A DNA stretch of 64,000 bases from Porphyromonadaceae bacterium UBA4262 (lineage in GTDB: Bacteria > Bacteroidota > Bacteroidia > Bacteroidales > Muribaculaceae): positions 9,282 through 73,281 of the forward strand of contig DGWI01000022.1 of the NCBI GenBank assembly GCA_002396085.1. Direction: 5' to 3'. Below are positions 16,083-24,728 of the stretch, in pieces. The notes below the pieces were generated by a model. That model saw only the letters and a list, made by a program, of their open reading frames with translations. It was not told the DNA's origin and ran no database searches. The position numbers and the translations under genes are program-made. Numbering within the stretch: the first letter of the stretch is position 1; each line of letters begins with the position of its first letter.

Positions 16083-18643
16083 AGAGTGATATTTGACTGC
16101 AAGTGGATGCGACTAGACGAACTGCCCACCATGATCTGGTAGGTACCATGTGGTGTCACGAAGCCACCCGTCTTGTCATCCCAGTAACGCAGTTCGCTGG
16201 TTGGGATGGTGATATTGATGGTCTGTTTCTTGCCACGGGCGATGCTCACGCGTTCAAAGCCCTTGAGTTGCTTGATGGGCATGTAGGTACCCGTTTCGGG
16301 ATAGTGGACATAGACCTGTGCCACCTCGTCGCCGTCACGTTTGCCGGTGTTGGTGATGTCAAAACTCACACGCACCTCATCGCCCACAACGCTCGTGTTC
16401 AAGCGGCTATAGCGGAATGTCGTGTAACTCAGACCATATCCGAACTCATAGAGTGGTCGTCCTGTGAAGTATTGATAGGTTCGACCTGGTCCGCTCGTGA
16501 GCGAGTAGTCGTCAAATGCCGGCAGGTCGTCCATCGAGCGGTAGAAGGTGAGTGGCAACCGTCCTCCGGGATTATAGTCACCAAAGAGTGCTTCGGCCAC
16601 CGCGTTGCCACCCTGCTCGCCTGGATACCAGGCATCGAGGATGGCGGGGATGTGCTCGTCAATCCAGTTGATGGCTAGCGAACTGCCCGCTACCAGCACC
16701 ACAACGGTGCGCGGGTTGATCTTATAGATTTCTTGGATGAACTCACGTTGGTCGGCAGGCAACTCAAGTGTATAGCGGTCTTGACCCTCGCGCTCGATGC
16801 TCTTGTCGATGCCCATCACCGCCACCACGACATCGCTCTCGCGGGCCACACGGCCGGCGTCGCCATACATGGCGATGCGGTCGCGTGTATCGACTTGTGG
16901 TGCACGCCAGTAGAGTCGTGCGAAGGCATCACCACCGCCGTCAAAGTATTCAATGACGATGTGATACTTCTTGCCGGCCTCCAGGGTGACTTCGGCATGA
17001 TCCTCGGCTGCCGGGCGCGACACCCACGAGTCAATGACCTGGCGGCCGTCAATCCACATGCGGCAGCCGTCATCGGTCTTGAGTGTGATGCGATAGTCAC
17101 CACTCACTGTGGGGCAGAGGTCACCCGTCCAGCGGGCCGACATCGGTGCAAAACTGCGGATGGGGTCGGGTGGTTGGCTAGCCGGGTCATAGTATATTTC
17201 CTCCTCAACGCGCGTGCGAGGCGTACCCTGCAGATTGGCGTTGTCGAAGTATTCGGCCTTGATGCCTTCGGGGAAGAAACTCTTGTTGATGGGTTCATAG
17301 CCGTTGGCCATCGACACCCAGGGGGCGTGTAGCACCTCCACCTGGTTGCCCACCCGTGCGCGAATGGCATCGAGCACCGTGACAGGGTCGTTGACGGGTG
17401 TACCGCTGTAGTCACCAAACTCGCAACGGGCCGCATTGAGACCAACGACACCGAGTTTCTTGATCTTCTTTGGGTTGAGAGGCAGCATATTATTCTGGTT
17501 CTTGAGCAGAACCAGGCTCTGTCGCGCCACCTCTAGTGCCAACTGCTGATGCTCCTTGCAGCCCACCACATCGGGGCTGATGCGGTTGTAGGGATTTAAA
17601 CTCGGGTCATCAAACAATCCTAGTTTGAAGCGTCCACGCAAGATATGGTAGGCTGCCGAGTCGATGTCGGCATCGCTGACACGATAGTGGTGGTAGGCAT
17701 CAAGCAATGGCTCACAATAGACATCGTGTGCGCACTCCAGATCCAACCCAGCTTTGATGGCAAGCACAGCGGCAGTCTCATAGTCACGCACAAACTTGTG
17801 TTGGGTCACCATCCACTGCGGTGCGCTGCAGTCGCTCACCACATAGCCCTGAAAACCCCAGTCGTGGCGCAGCACCTTCTGCAGCAGGTAGGCATTGACC
17901 GTGCAGGGCACATTGTTGACGGCATTGTAGGCACTCATCACACTTTGCACCTTGCCCTCGATGACGCAACGCTCAAATGCTGGCAGGTAATATTCGCGCA
18001 GGTCACGCTCGCTGATGATGGCATTGCAACTGGCGCGGTTGTGTTCCTCGTTGTTGGCGGCAAAGTGCTTGGTGGTCGACACAACCTTGATGTATCGCGG
18101 GTCGTCACCTTGCAGGCCGCGCACGAAGGCGCACCCCAACTTGCCGGTCAGGAAGGGATCCTCACCATAGGTCTCGGGTGTGCGGCCCCAGCGTGGATCG
18201 CGTGCCATGTTGATGGTGGGTGACCAGAAGGTGAGCAGATCGCTCGAGCCGTCGTGCTGCTTCTTTCCTTGCTCGAAGTAGTTCCACTTGCCTCGTGCCT
18301 CGTCGCTGATAGCAGTGGTGACACGGTGCAGCAGCGACGGATTCCAAGTGGCAGCCAAGCCGATGGCTTGGGGGAAGACAGTGAACTTGCCCGGGCGGAC
18401 AATGCCATGCAGTGCCTCGTTGCCGTGATAGTACTTGTCGATGCCCAGTCGGGGTATGGCTGGAGCATTGTGTGTCATGAGCGATACCTTCTCTTCAAGC
18501 GTCATGCGACCCAGCAGGTCCATGATGCGCTCATGCATCGGTGCATTCATGTCACGAAATAAAGGGTGATCACTGGCCTGGGCACCAGCCAGCAGAGACA
18601 ACGTGGCTGTGCATCCTAGCAGGATATGACGGAGTTTTGTCAT
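16079..18643 (-). CDS. GH3 beta-glycosidase with PA14 insert
   Basis: This 854-aa protein has a signal peptide (about 23 residues). The GH3 N-terminal barrel (about 40-300) carries the nucleophile Asp271 in GYVVSDCSA and the substrate-binding KHFAANN (192-198). The C-terminal alpha/beta domain is split by a PA14 carbohydrate-binding insert (about 455-580, IKAEYFDNANLQG...RLYWRAP). A fibronectin-III-like domain ends the protein. GH3 enzymes remove terminal beta-glucose, beta-xylose or similar residues; a PA14 insert is common in beta-glucosidases. It lies 2 nt after the GH30 gene and would finish oligosaccharides released by it. A close paralogue stands at 56485-59283. Confidence 0.92.
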   Translation of the reverse strand: MTKLRHILLGCTATLSLLAGAQASDHPLFRDMNAPMHERIMDLLGRMTLEEKVSLMTHNAPAIPRLGIDKYYHGNEALHGIVRPGKFTVFPQAIGLAATWNPSLLHRVTTAISDEARGKWNYFEQGKKQHDGSSDLLTFWSPTINMARDPRWGRTPETYGEDPFLTGKLGCAFVRGLQGDDPRYIKVVSTTKHFAANNEEHNRASCNAIISERDLREYYLPAFERCVIEGKVQSVMSAYNAVNNVPCTVNAYLLQKVLRHDWGFQGYVVSDCSAPQWMVTQHKFVRDYETAAVLAIKAGLDLECAHDVYCEPLLDAYHHYRVSDADIDSAAYHILRGRFKLGLFDDPSLNPYNRISPDVVGCKEHQQLALEVARQSLVLLKNQNNMLPLNPKKIKKLGVVGLNAARCEFGDYSGTPVNDPVTVLDAIRARVGNQVEVLHAPWVSMANGYEPINKSFFPEGIKAEYFDNANLQGTPRTRVEEEIYYDPASQPPDPIRSFAPMSARWTGDLCPTVSGDYRITLKTDDGCRMWIDGRQVIDSWVSRPAAEDHAEVTLEAGKKYHIVIEYFDGGGDAFARLYWRAPQVDTRDRIAMYGDAGRVARESDVVVAVMGIDKSIEREGQDRYTLELPADQREFIQEIYKINPRTVVVLVAGSSLAINWIDEHIPAILDAWYPGEQGGNAVAEALFGDYNPGGRLPLTFYRSMDDLPAFDDYSLTSGPGRTYQYFTGRPLYEFGYGLSYTTFRYSRLNTSVVGDEVRVSFDITNTGKRDGDEVAQVYVHYPETGTYMPIKQLKGFERVSIARGKKQTINITIPTSELRYWDDKTGGFVTPHGTYQIMVGSSSSRIHLQSNITL

Positions 18644-18645
18644 TG

Positions 18646-20055
18646 TCAGAGTATTATGGTGTTAAACGAATGTGCTTTGAGTTGCAGGTTCAAGTAACGA
18701 CCTTGCCAGTTGAGTGACAATGTCTGTGCCTGGTCGGTGCGGTTGACGAGCAGCACTGTCACTTGGCCGTCGGGATTCTCAAAGGCTAGTATCTGTTCAT
18801 TGTCCTCGGGCGTGACCAGGCGATAAGCCCCGGGTTTCACGCTATGGCACAGGTGCTTCATCAGGTAGAACTCAGGATGATAGGTCACTGTCTTTTGCTC
18901 GGTGTCGATGGTGATGAGCGAGTTTTGCTTCCATCCCCAGGGACTAGTTCCATGTTGGTCAAGCACCATGTTCCAGTAACTGAACACCACTGCCCCGTTG
19001 CGCAGATAATGGCTCATCTGCCACCAGGTGTGCTCGGCTGCACCCCAGTCGTTGCTGCCGTTGCCGCACTCGGCCTCGGTGTGCATCATCTTGAGGTGAG
19101 GATACTCCTTGTTGATATAGGGGATGGCTCCCTTGCCATCCCACTGGAATCCAACGCCTCGCCAGTACTTCTTGGCCTTGGGGTCATCAAGGGCCACGCG
19201 TGTGAAGGCAGGATTGTCGCGGTTGATGGTGCCAAAGTAGATGTCGGTCTTGATGCCGTCGTGCTCAAAGCGCGGGCCCAGGAAGTTGCCCACAAAGTAG
19301 GCCATATCCTCGGGTCGCCAGGTGCAACTGGCGTACTTCTGAGTCGAGCATGGCTCATTCTGGATGCAGATGGCCTCGATGGGCACACCCTCGGCAGTGT
19401 ATGCCTGGACATACTTGGCAAAGTAGAGGGCATAGGCATTGAGCACACCATTCATCATCTTGATGCCCGTGGTGGGTAGTTCTTGCTCCAGCGCGCGTGG
19501 CATGCCGTTGTGGTTGGGCTTGTCGTTGTCGTAGCAGCCGGCATAGTGGTTGCTGACCTTCATCCATGCCGGTGGGCTCCAGGGCGAGGCCCAGAACTTG
19601 AGCGTTGGCTGGAACTGCTGTGCGGCTTTGACATAGCGCAACAGGATGTGCCGGTCACGCGCGATGCTGAAGTTAACCATCTCGTAGTCATCGGCAACGT
19701 CGTTGAGCGAATAATAGTTCATCGCAAAGTCACTGGCTCCGATGGGCAGACGGCAGTAGGTGAAATTGCACTCGCTGGGTGCAAACAGTTGGCGCATCAC
19801 TTCTTGTCGCTGTGACTCATCGAGGCAGCACAGCGCATCCCAGCCCAACTCGTTGAAGGTGCCTCCCAGACCATCAATCTGTTGCGCGTGTTGTGTCGAG
19901 ATCGTGATCGCTTGCGCTTGTGGGATCTGTGACCACTTGACTGCTTTCTCGCGGTGCCAGCAGTCGCCTGGTGATGAACTATACCAGTCGAGTGCGCCCA
20001 GTGTTTGTGCAACAGTGGCCAGGAGTGTAAGGATGATAATGGATTGCTTGCGCAT
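18646..20055 (-). CDS. GH30 endo-beta-glycosidase, probably beta-1,6-glucanase (subfamily 3-like), copy 2
   Basis: This 469-aa protein has a signal peptide (about 20 residues) and a full GH30 (beta/alpha)8 barrel plus side beta-domain. The proton donor is Glu234 in CIQNEP and the nucleophile is probably Glu327 in MHTEAECGNG; GLGGTFNELGWDAL opens the barrel. The overall pattern (CRLPIGASDFAMNYYSLND, WASPWSPPAWMK) resembles GH30_3 beta-1,6-glucanases of Bacteroides. It is a tandem paralogue of the gene 2 nt upstream, with the same length and the same catalytic positions, but with enough divergence to suggest different chain-length or branch preferences. Subfamily assignment is from memory of the family. 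Confidence 0.88.
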   Translation of the reverse strand: MRKQSIIILTLLATVAQTLGALDWYSSSPGDCWHREKAVKWSQIPQAQAITISTQHAQQIDGLGGTFNELGWDALCCLDESQRQEVMRQLFAPSECNFTYCRLPIGASDFAMNYYSLNDVADDYEMVNFSIARDRHILLRYVKAAQQFQPTLKFWASPWSPPAWMKVSNHYAGCYDNDKPNHNGMPRALEQELPTTGIKMMNGVLNAYALYFAKYVQAYTAEGVPIEAICIQNEPCSTQKYASCTWRPEDMAYFVGNFLGPRFEHDGIKTDIYFGTINRDNPAFTRVALDDPKAKKYWRGVGFQWDGKGAIPYINKEYPHLKMMHTEAECGNGSNDWGAAEHTWWQMSHYLRNGAVVFSYWNMVLDQHGTSPWGWKQNSLITIDTEQKTVTYHPEFYLMKHLCHSVKPGAYRLVTPEDNEQILAFENPDGQVTVLLVNRTDQAQTLSLNWQGRYLNLQLKAHSFNTIIL

Positions 20056-20057
20056 GT

Positions 20058-21470
20058 CTATTGGATAAGAAATGTGTTAAACGATTTGGGTTGCAAGGTC
20101 ATGCGTAGCACCTGGCAGTCAACGGCAATCTTCATGTGGCGCTCATGATTGTGTTTGTTGGCAACAAACACGATGGTTGTGCCGTCAGGGTTGCGGAAGG
20201 CCAGCATGGTCTCGTCTTGGCCCATGGTTTTGAGTTTATAAGCACCAGGCTTGACATAGTGGCTGAGGTGCTTCATCAGGTAGAACTCAGGCGTGTAGGT
20301 GACGGTGCGGTCGTTAGAGTTGACGACCACCAGCGTGTTCTGATCCCATCCCCACGAACTGGTGCCCTTGTCACGCAGCACCATGTTGAAGTACATGTAA
20401 GTATTGATGCCGTTGTCAATGTAGTTCTTGACCATATCAAAGGTGTGTTCGGCTGCAGCCCAGTCGTTGGTTCCGCTTCCGCACTCATTCTCAGTGCACA
20501 TCAATGGCATGAGTGGGAACTGACGTCGCATGGGTGCGACAATATCTTTGCCCTCCCACTGGAAGCCGGCACCACTGATGTATCTTCCTGCAATGGGGTC
20601 TTTGACCACCTGCAACACCTCGTCCAGTCGGTCGGTATTCATGGTGCCGTGCCAGATTTGTACACCGGGATGGTCCTTCTTGAGTTTGGGTCCCAAGTAC
20701 TTACCGATAAATAGTGCGGTGCCTTGTGGCGACCACGAGCAATTGGGCCAGATGTTGATGGTGTAGGGCTCGTTCTGGAACATGATCATGTTGATGTTGA
20801 TGCCCTCTTGCTTGTAGGCCGTGAGATAGCGTGAGAAGTAGGTGGCATAGGCCTGCAAGTATTTCTTCTTGAGGATAAATTGGTCTTGCCCATGGGTCAT
20901 GTCAGGGCCGGGATAACCATTACCTTGTCCAGCCTTGGTGGCATAGTGACCGTTGGTTTTCATCCATGTGGGCGGCGTCCAGGGACATGCCCACAACTGT
21001 AGATTGGGATTGACGCTCAAGGCAGCCTTGATGTAGGGAATCAGGCCTGTGCGGTCGCGGTCGATGCTGAAGTGACGCATCTTGAAGTCGCCTGCATGAT
21101 CATTGAGGCTATAGTAGTCGCGGGCAAAGTCATTGGCTCCGATGGGGGTGCGGCAGTAGGTGAAGCACACACCATCGGTGGGGTGGAACAGTTGGTCTAA
21201 AACAGCCTGACGCGTGCTGCTATCCAACAGTTGCAGCGCATCCCAGCCGAGTTCGCCAAAGCAGCCGCCGAATCCCAACATCTGTTGCTCCTTGTAGTGT
21301 GTGACAATCACATCGTTGACATCGTCTTGTTCGAAGTCGGTGATGGTGATATCATGATTAGTCTGCCACGGTGACTGAACCGTGCTGCTGGTCCACTGCA
21401 CATTGAAGGCACTGACTTGAAGCACAGTTGTCATTAGAGTGATGATTATAACAATCTTCCAATATCTCAT
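20058..21470 (-). CDS. GH30 endo-beta-glycosidase, probably beta-1,6-glucanase (subfamily 3-like), copy 1
   Basis: This 470-aa protein has a signal peptide (about 21 residues) and a GH30 fold. The proton donor is Glu234 in MFQNEP and the nucleophile is probably Glu327 in MCTENECGSG; LGFGGCFGELGWDAL opens the barrel. It shares RTPIGANDFARDYYSLNDHAGDF with Bacteroides beta-1,6-glucan-degrading GH30 enzymes. It is located 14 nt after the GH92 gene and 2 nt before its paralogue. No lipobox is visible, so it may be periplasmic. Confidence 0.88.
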   Translation of the reverse strand: MRYWKIVIIITLMTTVLQVSAFNVQWTSSTVQSPWQTNHDITITDFEQDDVNDVIVTHYKEQQMLGFGGCFGELGWDALQLLDSSTRQAVLDQLFHPTDGVCFTYCRTPIGANDFARDYYSLNDHAGDFKMRHFSIDRDRTGLIPYIKAALSVNPNLQLWACPWTPPTWMKTNGHYATKAGQGNGYPGPDMTHGQDQFILKKKYLQAYATYFSRYLTAYKQEGININMIMFQNEPYTINIWPNCSWSPQGTALFIGKYLGPKLKKDHPGVQIWHGTMNTDRLDEVLQVVKDPIAGRYISGAGFQWEGKDIVAPMRRQFPLMPLMCTENECGSGTNDWAAAEHTFDMVKNYIDNGINTYMYFNMVLRDKGTSSWGWDQNTLVVVNSNDRTVTYTPEFYLMKHLSHYVKPGAYKLKTMGQDETMLAFRNPDGTTIVFVANKHNHERHMKIAVDCQVLRMTLQPKSFNTFLIQ

Positions 21471-21484
21471 GGGTTAATAGCGGT

Positions 21485-23734
21485 TTAATGATGTGGATAA
21501 GGGAGGGCCGATGGAGGCATAGCGCCAATGTCACTTCCCCAGTTGGTGTGGCGGCTGCTCATGTTGAGCATGATGGTACCGCCGTTTTGTATGTCTTCAT
21601 GATTGAACCACGGACGATTGCATGGTTGCCCGTTGATGGTTGCGCTCATGATATACTTGGCTTGTTCGCTGGCCGAGGGTGCCTGGATATTCAGAACTTT
21701 ACCCCCAGCGAGGCTGATGCGGATGTCGTTGAAGAAAGGACTACCCAGGTTGTAAACAGGCAAGCCTGGTGTCACGGGATAGAATCCTATCATCGAGAAC
21801 ACCACAAATCCCGACAGGCCACCGCCGTCTTCATCGCCTGGCATGCCCATCAGGTCGTTACGGAACCATTGGTGCACAAGTTCGCGCACACGCTTCTGCG
21901 TCTTCCAGGGCTGCCCGGCATAGTTGTAGAGGTAGGGGATGTGCATTGAGGGTTCATTGCCCATGGTGAATTGCCCGACATTACCTGTCTGGTCAGGCAA
22001 CTGGTGGTAGAAGTTGTAACGCTCGGTACCCAGCCACTCGTCAAAGGTCTGGTCGAGATTCTTCACAAAGGCTTCACGCCCACCCATCAGGTTGACAAGG
22101 TCGGCAGGATTGTGCTGGACATCCCAGCGATAGGTCCAGCCGTTGTTCTCGTCATAGTATTCGCGTGCTCCGATGCCGCCCGAAAAGCGGTAATCGAAGG
22201 GCTCAATCCACTGTCCGTCCTTGTCTTTGGGATGAAAGAACGAGGTGGCGGGGTTGAACAAGTTGCGGTAGTTGTAACTGCAACGCAAGTAGTGGCGTGC
22301 CTCATCGTTGCGTCCCAGCGCTGTCGCTATCTGCGACAGGCACCACTGGTCGTAACTAGTGCCGAGGGTTACTGCCACGGGTTGGCGCTTCTCCCAACTG
22401 TTGACTCCGGGCACGTTCTCGCGTTCGCCAGGCTTGAGTGCCGGGATATAGCCATGATCACGATAGAATGTGTCAAGCCATGTCGCGTCATGTGATGACC
22501 ACGGAGCCAAAGTCTTCTCCTCAATGCCTCGGCGGCAATAGTCGTAGGCCTTGGCGAGGTCAAAGTCATGCAGCCCCTTGCCCCAAGCATCGGCTACAAC
22601 GGCAACACCGTGGTTGCAGTTCATGCGTCGCGAGTCGCCTGTCACCGCAGGGAAGGTGGGGAACCAATGACGTGGGTCGTGCTCAGCAGTGCGCAACAGC
22701 GAGCGAATCATGTCGGTCTCGCGCTCAGGATCGATGAGCATGCGCAGTGGATGCGCGGCACGATAGGTGTCCCACAACCAGTCGTCGGTGTAGAAAGGGT
22801 GCCCCTCATCGCTGTGTACCTGATGGTCGGCAGGGCAGAAGTATTGACCTTGCTCGCTGATGCACACGGGGCGTTCCATGCAGCGGTAGAGTGAGGTATA
22901 GAACACCGCGCGGTCATTCTCGGTGCCACCCGTGACAGTGATTTTGCCCAATTCTTGATTCCACACATTGCGACCTTGTTCCATCACCTGCTCGAGCGAC
23001 TTCTTGGCCACCTCGGCATTAAAGTTGCGCTGTGCCTGCTCTGTGCTGATGTAGGACACGGCATAGCGCAGGTTTACGACGCTTTTGCCAGGATATTGCA
23101 ACACCACGCAGGCGTTGTCGCCACTGGCGCTGTGTTGTGTGTCATCCAGGCGATGGCTTTGCAGTGCACCTGTCGCGACAGGTGCCCGGTCGACCTCGGC
23201 ATAGAGGTAGACTCGCACACCTCCCCAGGTGTTCTGGTAACCAGTGATGCACTTGCCTTGCACATGCATCTCACCATTACCCGAGTTGAGGAGTAAGAAG
23301 CCGGGTTGAACTTCATTGAATTGCAACTTGTAGATGGCACTGTGTTGTAGGGGTGACATCTCGACTGTCACTCGTTGCTCGTCAAGGTCACTGCTATAGT
23401 AGTAAGGCTTGATTTGCTCGTTGTCATAGTCGGTGCGCATGATCGGGTGCAGTTGTCCCTCGGTCTGTGTAACCGACAGGGCAAAGCAACTGTTCTCGCG
23501 ATGATTGACAACGATGAGTGGCAGTCCGCTCACCTTGCCCTCGACATGACTGCCTCGATTGGGATAGAAGCGCAACATACCGTAGGGCAAGTGTACGGTT
23601 GGATAGGTGGGCTTGAGCAGATGGCTAATATTGCCCATATAAGGGTTCACATAGTCAACAACATCGGTTGCCATGGCTTGCGCCCATAACGCAAGCCACA
23701 GTATCAATACTAACAATCTGCTCAGTTCCCTCAT
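21485..23734 (-). CDS. GH92-family alpha-mannosidase, divergent branch
   Basis: This 749-aa protein has a signal peptide (about 22 residues) and the two-domain GH92 layout. The N-terminal beta-sandwich opens with VDYVNPYMGNISHLLKPTYP. The (alpha/alpha)6 domain holds DDWLWDTYRAAHPL and the late GDEDGGGLSGFVVFSMIGFYPVTPG. GH92 enzymes are calcium-dependent exo-alpha-mannosidases. The motif GDEDGG differs from the more usual GNDDCG seen in the second GH92 of this window (52049-54265), and the N-terminus also belongs to a distinct branch, so linkage specificity may differ. It sits in the operon between the DUF4361 lipoprotein and the GH30 pair. Confidence 0.9.
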   Translation of the reverse strand: MRELSRLLVLILWLALWAQAMATDVVDYVNPYMGNISHLLKPTYPTVHLPYGMLRFYPNRGSHVEGKVSGLPLIVVNHRENSCFALSVTQTEGQLHPIMRTDYDNEQIKPYYYSSDLDEQRVTVEMSPLQHSAIYKLQFNEVQPGFLLLNSGNGEMHVQGKCITGYQNTWGGVRVYLYAEVDRAPVATGALQSHRLDDTQHSASGDNACVVLQYPGKSVVNLRYAVSYISTEQAQRNFNAEVAKKSLEQVMEQGRNVWNQELGKITVTGGTENDRAVFYTSLYRCMERPVCISEQGQYFCPADHQVHSDEGHPFYTDDWLWDTYRAAHPLRMLIDPERETDMIRSLLRTAEHDPRHWFPTFPAVTGDSRRMNCNHGVAVVADAWGKGLHDFDLAKAYDYCRRGIEEKTLAPWSSHDATWLDTFYRDHGYIPALKPGERENVPGVNSWEKRQPVAVTLGTSYDQWCLSQIATALGRNDEARHYLRCSYNYRNLFNPATSFFHPKDKDGQWIEPFDYRFSGGIGAREYYDENNGWTYRWDVQHNPADLVNLMGGREAFVKNLDQTFDEWLGTERYNFYHQLPDQTGNVGQFTMGNEPSMHIPYLYNYAGQPWKTQKRVRELVHQWFRNDLMGMPGDEDGGGLSGFVVFSMIGFYPVTPGLPVYNLGSPFFNDIRISLAGGKVLNIQAPSASEQAKYIMSATINGQPCNRPWFNHEDIQNGGTIMLNMSSRHTNWGSDIGAMPPSALPYPHH

Positions 23735-23773
23735 TTCTTAGTGTTTACAGTTATAAACTGAAAAATAGAAAAA

Positions 23774-24703
23774 CTATTTTCTCTGTACGCAACTTTCGGT
23801 CATTTCAATCCATGCTTCCTCGCCGGCAATGGTGTCTTTGTAGCGATAGTGCAAGTGGAAAACATATCGGTTGCGCGTGTCGACGGCAAAGTAGTTGTCC
23901 TCGGCACCACCCAGCATCTCAACCACCAGTGATCCATAGGGAGTGATGGTGATAGAGTTGTCACTGTTGATGGTCAGTGTCATGGCATACTTGTCAATCT
24001 CGGCCTTAGTGACATTGGCAGGGTTATAGGTGTTGGTACCGGCAAAGCAGCGTACCTGATTCTTGCTCAGTGGAGCAAAAATGCGGGTCACCGAGATACC
24101 GCCGGCTACGTCGCCGGCTGCCAGATGGCGGTCTTCGACACCAGTCACCTGATAATAGGTGGTCGACGCCATGGTGGCATACTTGTTGCGCAGCACAATC
24201 TGATAGAGCACCTTCTGCTTGTCGGGATTGATCTCGTAGTCGCTGACCGACTTGATGCGCAACGGGATGAAGTAGGTCGAGTCGGGACTCAGGCCGTCAG
24301 GACGAATCTTGATGGGCAATAATGCATAGTTGTCCTCGTTGTCGGCTCGCAAGATGGTCTGATAGGAATCAATACTATACTTGCTTGCATCGAGCGTGTG
24401 GGCATAGCGCGATGAGTCGAGGTCAAAATACATGTAGTTGTAGTCGCCCACGGCATCGGGGTCTGGCTCGAGGGTTACGGTCACATCGTGGTCGATGTGT
24501 TGGGTACCGGCACAGTAAGCTGTGATATAACCTATCGACTCTTCACCCAGGTCATGCTCCGACTCGAAGGTGTAATCATCGGTGCTGAGCAGGTAGATGA
24601 CTTTCTTGTACAACTCACCGCGGAACTGCGCGTTCTCGTCGCAACTGGTCATCAGCAGTGACAACATGATGGCGGTGAGGATATATAATTTCTTCATTTT
24701 CAT
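23774..24703 (-). CDS. DUF1735/DUF4361 surface glycan-binding lipoprotein
   Basis: This 309-aa lipoprotein has lipobox MTSC (Cys21) followed by DEN, suggesting surface export. An N-terminal DUF1735-like beta-sandwich (about 30-165, VTVTLEPDPDAVGDYN...YFIPLRIKSVSDYEI) is followed by a DUF4361-like C-terminal domain (about 175-305, ISVTRIFAPLSKNQ...YKDTIAGEEAWIEMTE). Such proteins lie directly after SusD in many Bacteroidetes polysaccharide loci and help capture glycan at the surface. The ATG at 24697 is an alternative start. Spacing is 25 nt from SusD and 39 nt to GH92. Confidence 0.85.
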   Translation of the reverse strand: MKMKKLYILTAIMLSLLMTSCDENAQFRGELYKKVIYLLSTDDYTFESEHDLGEESIGYITAYCAGTQHIDHDVTVTLEPDPDAVGDYNYMYFDLDSSRYAHTLDASKYSIDSYQTILRADNEDNYALLPIKIRPDGLSPDSTYFIPLRIKSVSDYEINPDKQKVLYQIVLRNKYATMASTTYYQVTGVEDRHLAAGDVAGGISVTRIFAPLSKNQVRCFAGTNTYNPANVTKAEIDKYAMTLTINSDNSITITPYGSLVVEMLGGAEDNYFAVDTRNRYVFHLHYRYKDTIAGEEAWIEMTESCVQRK

Positions 24704-24728
24704 ATTCTATCGGATAACATTAAATGGT

